Below, piece after piece: positions 30,721 to 39,876 of a DNA stretch of 64,000 nt (position 1 is the stretch's first letter; the number at the start of each line of letters is the position of its first letter). The stretch is from Cerrena zonata (lineage: Eukaryota; Basidiomycota; Agaricomycetes; Polyporales; Cerrenaceae), in assembly GCA_038087015.1 (NCBI GenBank), contig JASBNA010000079.1:119765-183764 (forward strand), in the 5' to 3' direction. Both the position numbers and the translations under genes were made by a program. The notes beneath the pieces were generated by a model. The model ran no database searches, was not told where the DNA came from, and saw only the letters and a program-made list of their open reading frames with translations.

Positions 30721-31226
30721 TTATATATATATATATATGTCTAGATTAATGTACGTTCTTCGGAGTTGACCTTCGGACTTCACCTCCAGTCTTGACTTCT
30801 CCCTTAACGGTTATTGCTGTTGCCAGCAATGGGACTGATCCCCTCAGCCTTCAACATACCCATACTGAAACGTCTTCTACAAGCATATTCCACCCTGGTG
30901 GGGATAATCAGATTATGAATCAATTGATAAGACAAACAGATATCCTCCCCACCCATTTGGATTTTTTCACATCTTGTTCCTTTATTCTTTTTTTTTTTTT
31001 GGTTTGTATTGCAAAAGGTTGTCACACAATTTGGGTTGCAGTCATTTTAAGCGAGTCGTGTGGGTGCTGCCAAAAAAAAAGAAGCTTTACTAGCACCATA
31101 TCTTTTTCTCCCCTAACAAAATAGATAGGCCGATTGATCAGTAAGCCACCCCTCAAATCAGAGTATATATATCAGATAGGAGTCTCCCTTGCATTGGATT
31201 TGGAAGAAAAGTAGACACCATACAAT
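30721..31226. other. Intergenic region MEU1-CIA30
   Basis: About 500 bases. A (TA)n run directly follows the MEU1 stop, and T-tracts (about 30989-31000) and TATATATA at about 31164 precede CIA30. Two short opposite-strand open frames overlap each other and are not supported. Confidence 0.4.
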
Positions 31227-32027
31227 ATGTCATTGAGAACCTTAGGATTAAATTCTACGTTGAGTCGTTTTTTCGCCAAATCAAACGATTTGACCAAATC
31301 AGTTCAAACTATACTTGATTTCAAAAAAAATCCCCAAGAGTCGTTTAATAATATAATGACCCGGTGTGATCAGGAAATGGGAGGATACTCTACGGTTAAT
31401 TTTGATTACGATGAACTGCGGAAAATGGGACATTTCCATGGATACTTGAATTTAGATTTGCCAAAGAATAATCCAGAAATTACTCGTTCAGGGTACGCCA
31501 TGTTTAGAACCAAAGACCAAAAAGAATCCTGGCTTTCGGGAAACGTGTTTTGGGATTGGTCGAATTTCCAGTCCTTGGTTTTAAGGGTTCGTGGTGATCG
31601 TCGTAAGTACTTGGTCAATATTCAAGCCAATACTCCTTTGGTCACTGATTTATTCCAACACCGTTTGTTTTTAAACCACCCAGGAGAGTGGGAAACGGTG
31701 GTTATTCCATTGAATGATTTTGTCATGACTAATTGGGGGGTTATTCAAGATGGCTCAGAAATTAATAAACTGGAAGTTAAAACTGTTGGAATTGGGTTAT
31801 TAGACAAACAGTACGGTCCTTATTCTCTTGATGTTGACTGGATCAAGGTGATGACCGGTGCAGAAGTAGAGAAAGTTGCCGATAAATCAAGACACGAGAG
31901 GTTATCCATCCTGTCTTCCTCTGAAAATGAAAACAATTCCGGGGTAGAAAGTGATATTCCAATTGGTAATGGTGGCTCTGCCTTGAACACCAGTAAAAAT
32001 CAAGAACCAAAAGATACCGTTTTTTAA
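31227..32027 (+). CDS. CIA30: Mitochondrial complex I assembly factor, CIA30/NDUFAF1 family
   Basis: CIA30 proteins act in assembly of the membrane arm of NADH:ubiquinone oxidoreductase in mitochondria. The 266-residue protein has a basic N-terminus suited to import (MSLRTLGLNSTLSRFFAKS), then the CIA30 domain: GGYSTVNFDYDE, SGNVFWDWSNFQSLVLRVRGDRR (split by family-typical spacing), YLVNIQANTP and TVGIGLLDKQYGPYSLDVDWI. The C-terminal 40 residues are disordered. Complex I is absent from Saccharomyces but present in CUG-clade yeasts, so this gene agrees with the proposed lineage. Confidence 0.92.
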   Translation: MSLRTLGLNSTLSRFFAKSNDLTKSVQTILDFKKNPQESFNNIMTRCDQEMGGYSTVNFDYDELRKMGHFHGYLNLDLPKNNPEITRSGYAMFRTKDQKESWLSGNVFWDWSNFQSLVLRVRGDRRKYLVNIQANTPLVTDLFQHRLFLNHPGEWETVVIPLNDFVMTNWGVIQDGSEINKLEVKTVGIGLLDKQYGPYSLDVDWIKVMTGAEVEKVADKSRHERLSILSSSENENNSGVESDIPIGNGGSALNTSKNQEPKDTVF

Positions 32028-32986
32028 ACTTAGTCATATGCATACATTATCAAATCGGTTGATTATCTTACGGTTCCACAAGTATTGAAATCAGCTCACA
32101 AAGGACTTGTTTTTTCTGTTTTTTTTTTTTTTTTGGCCATCTTTATCAGCTGATTTAGAGTCTCTTCGGCTTACTTATCTACTGAACCACTGATCTACTA
32201 CTGGATCAGCTCAAGTCTATAGTGTTAATTGACAATTGACTCTCTTATGCTTTTTTTTTTTTTTTTGCATTTTCTACCATAACAAATGAAATTTGATCAG
32301 TACTGTCTAGTGTAGCACTCCTATAAATTGTACGTTTACGGTATCAACAAAGACTCTATACTTGATGCAGTAACAATAAACAAGACAAAGATAAAGAGGG
32401 TTATGCTGTAGTGAGGAGTAAAGGTACATAATAAAACTGTCAGCTTATCAGTGAATTTGCGACTTACCCTTGAGGATTATTTTTTGCATTTTTCACAGCA
32501 ATTTCCAAATATGTGGAGAACAATATGATCAATAAGGTCCTCTATCCTTTTCATAATACACCTTTGGTTAATCTTACATTGAAAATAACTTGGTGCACAA
32601 CCAGTCATGGTTTTCCCAACTTTACTCCAGATTCTTTCAATTGTTATACGAAATTACACTAAAGGTTCTTGGTTTACCCCACAGACAAAGGAATCAACCG
32701 AAAACTGCGGCTGCATAAAGCTTACTACTGCAAAACTTATCTGCTACTCGACTTGATCTTGCTCTTGGACAAGTGTTTGGGTGGTTTACAGTCTTCAAAT
32801 AAGACAAGGGCTCGTGCCCTATATGTCACGTGCTTGAGTTCACCCATTTTTTTTCTCTTCACTGTTTGAGACCTGAAAGATTTTTTTTTTTCGCATTTTT
32901 CAACTATTATATAAATGATAGCACATCCATTAAAATTTCAATTTTCACCTTCTTCTCTTAATTAACTAAACAAACTATTATCAAAA
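32028..32986. other. Long intergenic region upstream of RPS4
   Basis: About 960 bases with long T tracts (near 32118-32134, 32249-32266, 32880-32891) and the Tbf1/Cbf1-like element listed separately. TATATAAA at 32908-32915 is a good TATA box for RPS4. An open frame at 32669-32869 has no recognisable features. Confidence 0.5.
32807..32833 (+). promoter_or_regulatory. Ribosomal-protein promoter element: Tbf1-like palindrome plus Cbf1 E-box
   Basis: AGGGCTCGTGCCCT (32807-32820) is an imperfect palindrome of AGGGC/GCCCT half-sites, followed 6 bases later by CACGTG (32827-32832). In Candida albicans, ribosomal-protein promoters typically pair Tbf1 and Cbf1 sites. The element lies about 155-180 bases before the RPS4 ATG, which suits that role. 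Assignment of the factors is from established knowledge, not tested. Confidence 0.65.
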
Positions 32987-34229
32987 ATGGCAAGAGGCCC
33001 GTATGTCTTATTATTATCATTTAACTTCTAGAGGTTAAGGATAATGGTAGCTAGCAAAGGCAAAACTATAGGAGGAATACAATGTTTATTGGAAACTCTA
33101 ATCATCGTTTGAACTTTATGTTCTGTAAATCGACACCAGTCATCTTTTTCTTCGGATCAAGTTTGGCTTGGATGGGAGCCTTGTCATGATAATTTGTTTG
33201 GATAGTTGAATGGTTGCCTGTTGGTGCAGGAATTAACGTTCCCCCAAGCAGACGACGGCACGTTCATTTTTCGAAGTTGTGTCCTGATTTTTTAATTGTC
33301 AGCTTCGTACAGTGAAGAAGAGGCTTGATTTTTGAAATTAAAACATCATTTCTGACAAGACCTCTGTCCAGGTTCACCATTCACCTATTCATCGATTATC
33401 ATGCTACCTTTATCTATACCTCGTAGACCGTAACATTATACTAACAACCAATAGACAAAAACACTTGAAAAGATTAGCAGCTCCATCCCACTGGATGTTG
33501 GACAAATTGTCCGGTACTTACGCCCCAAGACCATCTGCTGGTCCACACAAATTGAGAGAATCCTTACCATTGGTTGTTTTCTTAAGAAACAGATTGAAGT
33601 ATGCTTTAAACGGTAGAGAAGTTAAAGCTATTTTAATGCAAGAACACGTTAAAGTCGATGGTAAAGTCAGAACCGATGCTACTTTCCCAGCTGGTTTCAT
33701 GGATGTCATCACTTTAGAAGCTACCAACGAACACTTCAGATTAGTTTACGATGTCAAAGGTAGATTCGCTGTTCACAGAATTACCGCTGAAGAAGCTTCT
33801 TACAAATTAGGTAAAGTTAAGAAGGTTGCTTTAGGTAAAAGAGGTATTCCATACATTGTTACCCACGATGGTAGAACTATCAGATACCCAGATCCAGTTA
33901 TCAGAGCTAACGATACCGTTAAAATCGACTTAGCTACTGGTAAAGTTACCGATGTCTTGAAATTCGATACCGGTAAATTAGCTATGGTTACTGGTGGTCG
34001 TAACTTGGGTAGAGTCGGTGTTATCACCCACAGAGAAAAACACGAAGGGGGTTTCGATTTAGTCCACATCAAAGATTCTTTGGAAAACACTTTCGTCACT
34101 AGATTAGGTAACGTTTTCATCATTGGTAACGAAGCCGCTAGACCTCATGTTTCTTTACCAAAGGGTAAAGGTGTTAAATTATCCATCTCTGAAGAACGTG
34201 ACAGAAGAAGAGCTCAACAAGGTTTATAA
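32987..34229 (+). CDS. RPS4: 40S ribosomal protein S4 (eS4), one intron
   Basis: Exon 1 is 32987-33000 (ATG GCA AGA GGC CC); the intron is 33001-33454 (GTATGT ... TACTAAC at 33439-33445 ... ATAG); exon 2 is 33455-34229. Splicing restores [15 protein letters not shown], matching yeast eS4 ([15 protein letters not shown]). The protein has an S4-type RNA-binding region ([20 protein letters not shown]), the eS4 central domain and a KOW motif ([12 protein letters not shown]), ending in RRRAQQGL. It is a component of the cytosolic small ribosomal subunit. Codon bias is extreme (TTA/TTG Leu, AGA Arg), as expected for a ribosomal protein. An intron right after the first few codons is characteristic of yeast ribosomal-protein genes. 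Confidence 0.97.
33001..33454 (+). other. RPS4 intron
   Basis: 454 bases, with consensus GTATGT donor, perfect TACTAAC branch point and acceptor AG 9 bases after it. I looked for intron-encoded snoRNA boxes and saw only isolated C-like (ATGATAA) and D-like (CTGA) matches too far apart to call. Confidence 0.9.
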
Positions 34230-34493
34230 GCTGGCTCTTGCATGCTTAACTAGCTAATGAATATATAATCTTATCCTTCTAACGATTTCTCTAATTTGTA
34301 CAATAGACTTAATAATTTATCGAACTCGATGATGTAGTTATTGATAACGATTTTTTTTTTTTTTTAGTTTTGTTGGGGTGTGTAGTGGATCAACGTGCGA
34401 GAGGAGTTTTGTATTAATGTTGGAATTTTCAAAGATAAAGTTGCTTTAAAGTAATGAATTGAGGTTAGAACTAAGAAGTTCAATTGATTGAAA

Positions 34494-35971
34494 ATGACAT
34501 CGAGATATAGAGTGGAGTATGCTCTTAAGAGCCATAGAAGAGACGAGTTCATTGAGTGGATTAAGGGTCTTTTGGCAGTTCCATTTGTATTACATGCCGA
34601 TGTTAACAATTATGGTGACGAGATCAGTCCAATTTACAATGATTTTGACAAATACGAAAAGTATATCGAATCCAATGAGGAAGAAATTGCCAAAGAATGC
34701 CAAAAACGGTATTTAGAGATATTTGGAGATGTTGAGTTATTAATTGATAATACCATATTACTCGATAGACTAGAAATTGAGAAGGGATCTGGTCAAGTAT
34801 CAGCTAGTAGATTACGACAAGTAGTACCGTCAGTTGGGAGGTTTTATACTAGATTGCCATTGAGAAAAGCATTTTTAATTGAAGATGACAGAAAACAAAT
34901 ATCAAAGAGAAGATTGGTAAGTCCAAGTTTTAATGATATTAGATCGATTTTAAGTACTGCTCAAATACTTGCATTAAGTAAAATTTATAAAAATGGAGAC
35001 GTTTCAGGTACAAAATTGAAATTGATTACATTTGACGGGGATGTGACCCTTATACGACGATGGAAAATCATTATCAACTGGTAATGAACCGGTGGTTAAA
35101 AGATTACTTAAGCTACTTGAGTTAGACATTTTTGTTGCAATTGTTACTGCTGCCGGGTATCCCGGCCAGGAAGGAGTACCAAAGTACTACGAAAGATTGA
35201 AAGGTTTAATAGATGCAGTGACTGAGTCGAAAGTATTGAGTCCACATCAAAAGGAAAACTTTTTGGTTATGGGAGGAGAATCCAATTACTTATTTCGTTA
35301 TAACAATGAAATGAAGAATTTAAAGTTTATCGAAGGTGATGAGTGGTATTTACCAGTTATGGAGAATTGGAGTAAAGATAAAATTAACTTTATTATGAAT
35401 TTAATCCACAGACATTTGATTCACCTTCGTAGAAAATTTAATTTAGATTCTGACGAAAAGACTACAATTATAAAGAAAGAAAGATCAATCGGAATTATAC
35501 CAGCACCCGGTTTTGAAATTAGTCGTGAACAATTAGAAGAAATTGTCTTATCGTGTTCTTTAAAATTGACCGAGATTTCTAATAAGTACGATCATAATTT
35601 AATACCAATCCAATTGCGCAAGAAAAGCGATTCTGGAGTCCCGAAGTACTAGCATTGATTCACAACCGGAACATGAAGGATCCAAAATCAATTTCTGTGC
35701 TTTTAACGGTGGCAGAGATGTTTGGGTCGATGTTGGTGATAAAAGTCTCGGAGTTGAATGTTTGCAAAAATATTTATGCAAAGACGAAAAGTATAATCAC
35801 ATTTGTCCAATTCAAAAAAGTGAAAGTTTGCACATCGGGGATCAATTTGCTTCATTGGGTGCAAACGATTTCAAAGCAAGATTAAGTGCCTGTACGGTTT
35901 GGATTGCAAATCCTAAAGAAACGGTTGCAATCCTAGATGATTTACTCCATGAAATTGGAGTATCTTTATAA
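34494..35971 (+). CDS. ISN1: IMP-specific 5'-nucleotidase Isn1, two apparent +1 frameshifts
   Basis: Isn1 dephosphorylates IMP to inosine in the cytosol. The N-terminal part ends with the HAD-type catalytic motif TFDGDVTLYDDG, but the frame breaks inside it: an extra base near 35052 (CTT A TAC) shifts the reading by +1. The middle part (TAAGYPGQEGVPKYYERLKGL, FLVMGGESNYLFRY) follows in frame 2. A second +1 shift between 35600 and 35650 leads to the C-terminal motifs FCAFNGGRDVWVDVGDKSLGV and LHIGDQFASLGANDFKARL. With two bases removed it would be about 491 codons (Saccharomyces 450). The first ATG is 34494; the frame before it has only TTG. Confidence 0.88.
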
Positions 35972-36188
35972 CCAGACTAAGCAATAAGTTAGAATACACT
36001 AGAATAAACTTTTAAAGTAATATGTAAGCATTCAAGGAGTCTTGCTTTGATTTATAAAATTTCCACATGCACTTATAAGAAGTCGGAAAAACGAAAAATG
36101 TGCGATACTTAAAGTCGTTGAACTCTCTGGATTGAACGCTCTGTTCACTTCTGAGCCAGGTATCTACTGTACTGACTAACCAGAGATC

Positions 36189-37178
36189 ATGGGGTTTTTT
36201 GATCCAAGCACCGGAGAATATTTTGATCCTTCAGTGGATCGTCGGGTTGTGCTCATCACCGGAGCCAACTCCGGTATCGGGTACTATACTGCGTTGCATC
36301 TTTACCTACATGGGTATGTTGTATACATTGCTGGAAGAACTGAATCCAAGGTGTTAAAGGCAATGGAGGATATAAAGGAAGAGTCTAAGAAACGAATTGA
36401 AAACTCTTCAGAGCAATCTAGCAAAAAAATTGTCGGAGAGTTGCATTTTATTAAGATGGATTTGCAAGACTTATCAACTGTTGTCAAGGGAGCAGAGGAG
36501 TTCAAAGCAAAGGAGTCCAAATTACACATTTTAGTCAATAACGCTGGTATTATGGCGGTACCATTCGAACAGACCAAAGATGGCTATGATGTTCAGTATC
36601 AGGTCAACTACTTGAGTCATGCGTTACTCAGCTTTAAAGTACTTGCTGAATTGAAGGCAGTTGCACAAGAAGGCAAGGTTGAACCCAGGGTTATTTTTGT
36701 TTCCTCTTTGGCCCATGCGTCTTTTAAGAACGGATACGAACCGGGCGACTTGATTAAGAAGACGCCGGAGGCTTGCTTTTCTTGGATCAGGTATGGTAAA
36801 TCCAAAATGGCCGAGATTCAGTTCATCCAGCGGTTTGCTAAAGAAAATCCCGGCATCTTGGGATTGAGCGTTCATCCAGGGATCATCATTACTGATTTAT
36901 ACCAGTACTGGTCCAACGTTCCGGTTGTTGGGTTTCTATTCAAGTCTTCTTTCTGGGCCATTGGTAAAGTTGCCGGGGTGTCGAGTGAACAAGGTGCCTT
37001 GGCTACGTTGAGGGCTGCCATGGATCCTGGCTTGACCATCGAGAATGACAATTGTAGGTATTTCAGCACCGGAGGCACCGATGCAAAATCCCTGAAGGCC
37101 TCCCACGACAAGAACTACATCGACAGACTCTACACATGGACCATCGAGGAACTCGAAAACAAGGGTTTTCTCTACTGA
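36189..37178 (+). CDS. Short-chain dehydrogenase/reductase
   Basis: A 329-residue SDR enzyme: Rossmann motif TGANSGIG (about 23-30) after strand VVLI, LVNNAGIMAVP, and the active-site YGKSK (YxxxK) preceded by SSLAHASF with the catalytic Ser. The C-terminal region has VHPGIIITDLYQYW and a substrate-binding lobe. The MGFFDPSTGEYFDP start and hydrophobic LKSSFWAIGKVAGV segment resemble retinol-dehydrogenase-like yeast proteins such as Env9, associated with lipid droplets or vacuoles. The cofactor is probably NADP(H), given an Arg after the second strand (AGRTES). The substrate is unknown. Confidence 0.85.
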   Translation: MGFFDPSTGEYFDPSVDRRVVLITGANSGIGYYTALHLYLHGYVVYIAGRTESKVLKAMEDIKEESKKRIENSSEQSSKKIVGELHFIKMDLQDLSTVVKGAEEFKAKESKLHILVNNAGIMAVPFEQTKDGYDVQYQVNYLSHALLSFKVLAELKAVAQEGKVEPRVIFVSSLAHASFKNGYEPGDLIKKTPEACFSWIRYGKSKMAEIQFIQRFAKENPGILGLSVHPGIIITDLYQYWSNVPVVGFLFKSSFWAIGKVAGVSSEQGALATLRAAMDPGLTIENDNCRYFSTGGTDAKSLKASHDKNYIDRLYTWTIEELENKGFLY

Positions 37179-37479
37179 TACGAACAGTTGAATATAAATA
37201 GTTGAACAGTTGTCTAAATGTTGAATATAAGTGAATATTTTGCAACAAGACCACACCCATACACCAACCGTGTATGTGGCTATCTTTGTAAGTAAACGTT
37301 TATCGCAACCCGCAACACCCCTTGATTTTGCCCCCTCCGAACCACTAACAAAACAAAAAAAAACGAGGTCAAAAAAAGATTGTGTAGTATGGGGTTTAGA
37401 AACGAGATAATCTCTTATCGAATTCATATTACTTCTTTTACTTAGTCTGGACGACTACTAGCTATCACCACTACCTCTA

Positions 37480-37544
37480 CTTGAACTATTTGCTTGAACT
37501 ATTTACTTGTTATACTTGAACTATTTAGTTGTTATACTTGAACT
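37480..37544. repeat. Short direct repeats upstream of the HVA22-like gene
   Basis: CTTGAACTATTT occurs at 37480, 37493 and 37515, with a truncated copy (CTTGAACT) at 37537, giving spacings of 13, 22 and 22 bases. It lies 30-95 bases before the ATG and is likely within the 5' leader. Confidence 0.75.
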
Positions 37545-37574
37545 CTCACTCGATTGACTACCAACTTTCTTGCC

Positions 37575-38448
37575 ATGGTGTTTGGAATGATCAAGTACGT
37601 TTTACATTTGTTTTAGCCCAATGGGTATGTACTAACCATATAGTAATGGAATTGGATTGTTATTGCCAATAATTTGTACTTATCGAGCTTTTGAAAAGTA
37701 TACTTCGCATTCCAATCGGATTGCAGCCTCAAATGTCAATATTGCTGGGTTTAATGTACCCATAAACAGTTTATTCAAGAAGGCTACCGGAGAACAAGCC
37801 GAACCAATTGATTACGAAGAACGATTATTACAATATGAATTGATCACCTTACAGAAATGGATAGTGTACTGGTTGGTTTTTGGGTCAGCCCAATTGGTGG
37901 AAACGGTTTTTTTTTTGTATTACTTGCCTGGCTATTCTTTGATTCGCCTAGGATTTTCAATTTGGTTAATGGTGCCAATATTGACAAGCAAGTTTCAAAA
38001 AATTGAAGTTAATTCGATTGATATTGAAAGTCAATGGTTAAAATTCACCAACGATGGTTGTGGGCTAATTTACTTTCTGTATTTGAGACCATTGCTTGAT
38101 TCTTGGTTGGGGGAAGAGGACAATACCCCGGCTGATTTTGATAAGTTGAAACAAGTAATCCAAAAAAATGCCGGTACTTTGATGTACTATCTTAGTTTAT
38201 TATTGAATCTTGCTCAAAAGGATTCTACTGATGCTAACACTCCAGCAGCTCTGAAATTCAGCAATGTTTTCAACTCGGTGAAGTCTTATGTGCCTTCTTT
38301 ACAAGCCCCGGCAACCCAAGAAACCAAACCGGTTCCGGAATCAAATGTCGAAGATGAATACGATGTTATCGATAAACCTAATGACGATTCTAAGAAATCA
38401 AGTGCTTCTACCTCTGGTGCAGAAGTCAAACGTGGTTGGTTATGGTAA
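37575..38448 (+). CDS. TB2/DP1/HVA22 (REEP) family membrane-shaping protein, one intron
   Basis: Exon 1 is 37575-37594 (ATG GTG TTT GGA ATG ATC AA); the intron is 37595-37643 (GTACGT ... TACTAAC at 37630-37636 ... ATATAG); exon 2 is 37644-38448. The spliced product begins MVFGMINNGIGLLLPIICTYRAFEKY. The TB2/DP1 domain (about 10-150) has hairpin membrane segments (WIVYWLVFGSAQLVETVFF, GYSLIRLGFSIWLMVPIL). At about 274 residues it is longer than Yop1 (180), with a Ser-rich hydrophilic C-terminus ending in KRGWLW. Members curve ER tubules. It may be a second family member beside YOP1, so no symbol is given. Confidence 0.85.
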
Positions 38449-38548
38449 AGCAGTTTCCTTTTCTCTATTTCTTATGTTATCGTCAAATTTATGGTATGAT
38501 ATTTATTTCCTTATAGTTCTCTGATGGTTGTTTAAACTTTTATCTATT

Positions 38549-38587
38549 ATTATTATTTTATATTATTATTTTATATTATTATTTTAT
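38549..38587. repeat. 13-bp AT-rich tandem repeat (3 copies)
   Basis: Three tandem copies of ATTATTATTTTAT lie directly downstream of the HVA22-like gene, in its probable 3' UTR. Confidence 0.85.
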
Positions 38588-38659
38588 ATTTTCTTTGATA
38601 CATTGGTCGATTTTAAATCTAAGATTTATATTTGTAACTTATATACATGAAGAGGAAAT

Positions 38660-39530
38660 TTATAATCCGAGATAGTTAGAAAGAAGTTCTTTATCTTGTT
38701 TGGATTCGGAGTGTTTTTTATAATCTTGAACAATTGAGGATCCTTGTTTCTTAAGTCTTTTGGGAACAAACGTGTTAACCAATTCTGGTCTCTTATATAA
38801 CCCGTCGAAATGCCTTACTTTCATTGAGTTCTTGCATACCACCAAGTGCCTTCTTTCTAATAGCATCTTTTTGAGATTTGGCTTGTTTAGTATATTGATC
38901 AATTTTTTCTTTAGAATGTTCTGGCCAAACAAATGGTTCATCCATTTCAATAGTCATGGTCTTAACTTGTGGTCTTCTATAAGTAGAGTAATCTGCCCCA
39001 GTTCTACTTAATTTAACCGGTGATAATTGTGAAGTAACATTCAATGCTCTTAAGCCGTAAAGATTCCATAAATAGTCTCTTAAATCCATCTTATTGAAAT
39101 TTCTTGGAACTAAAAATCTAGCTTGATATGGGGTATGTTTGGCACTTGGTTTCAATAAAACAACCCTTGCCTTTGGTAAATAAACTTCATTTTCACCGAT
39201 TCTGAAATGGGCTTCTCCAGTTGCAATAGCTTCTTTATAATTCTCATAATGTCTTTTGGCAATCAAATCACTATTGTTTCTGTATCTTATTGGAACAGGC
39301 TTTCCGGCTTCAAGGTACGCCTGCTTGATATCTGCCGATGGATATAAAGTATCGGTGATTTCTTGTGAAAGTAATGCTGGTCTCTCCTTTCTGAATCCGT
39401 ATCTTGGTTTCTCAAGTTCAACGTCTTTTATATTCACTTTTGGATAGTTTTTGGGAGTGACTTTGTAATGCACAAGTCTCTTGGACACGCCACTCCATAT
39501 GCTCTTCACCACACCTATATTTCTATTCAT
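38660..39530 (-). CDS. MRP20: Mitochondrial large-subunit ribosomal protein uL23m (Mrp20), frame broken near the C-terminus
   Basis: The protein starts MNRNIGVVKSIWSGVSKRLVHYK, an import-type presequence, and contains the uL23m core: PKARVVLLKPSAKHTPYQARFLVPRNFNKMDLRDYLWNLYG (positions about 137-177), which shapes the tunnel exit of the mitoribosome. An extra base at about 38807-38810 (GCA TTT C GAC) shifts the reading frame after LNESKAF. The continuation DGLYKRPELVNTFVPKRLKK lies in the next frame to 38660. With one base removed, the gene encodes about 289 residues (Saccharomyces Mrp20 263). It is divergent from RPB2. Upstream in-frame alternatives exist (Met at about 39587) but MNRN is the natural presequence start. 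Confidence 0.87.
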
Positions 39531-39876
39531 TTTAATCCCTTCAAAAGCCGTGGTAAACTTCAAAAAGATGAACTTTTCATTTTTCATTTTTTTTTTAGTT
39601 TGAAAATTTTGTGAGTGGAAATGTCGTGCAAGCACCGGCTTTGTTGATTTTTTTTTTTTTCTTCTTCTGTTCGCTTTTGGAGGTGTTTTTTGTTATGGAA
39701 AAAAATGAAAAAATGAAAAGATTAGTATTATCAGAAGGCAAAACATCATTAACGAACCCACATCCATCTAACCTTTGCACCCTATCCGTATACCCATCGG
39801 TGAATCACCCACATTTCTTTCTTCAAGTCAGCTGCGCCAACTACCCCGTAATTTAGAGAGAAGCCATACGTTGATC
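39531..39876. promoter_or_regulatory. Divergent MRP20/RPB2 promoter
   Basis: About 345 bases with T/A tracts (39588-39596, 39650-39662). It contains TGTCGTGC at about 39622, similar to the repeated TGTCGC motif in the MRPL23/RPB7 promoter. No separate gene is supported. Confidence 0.4.
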
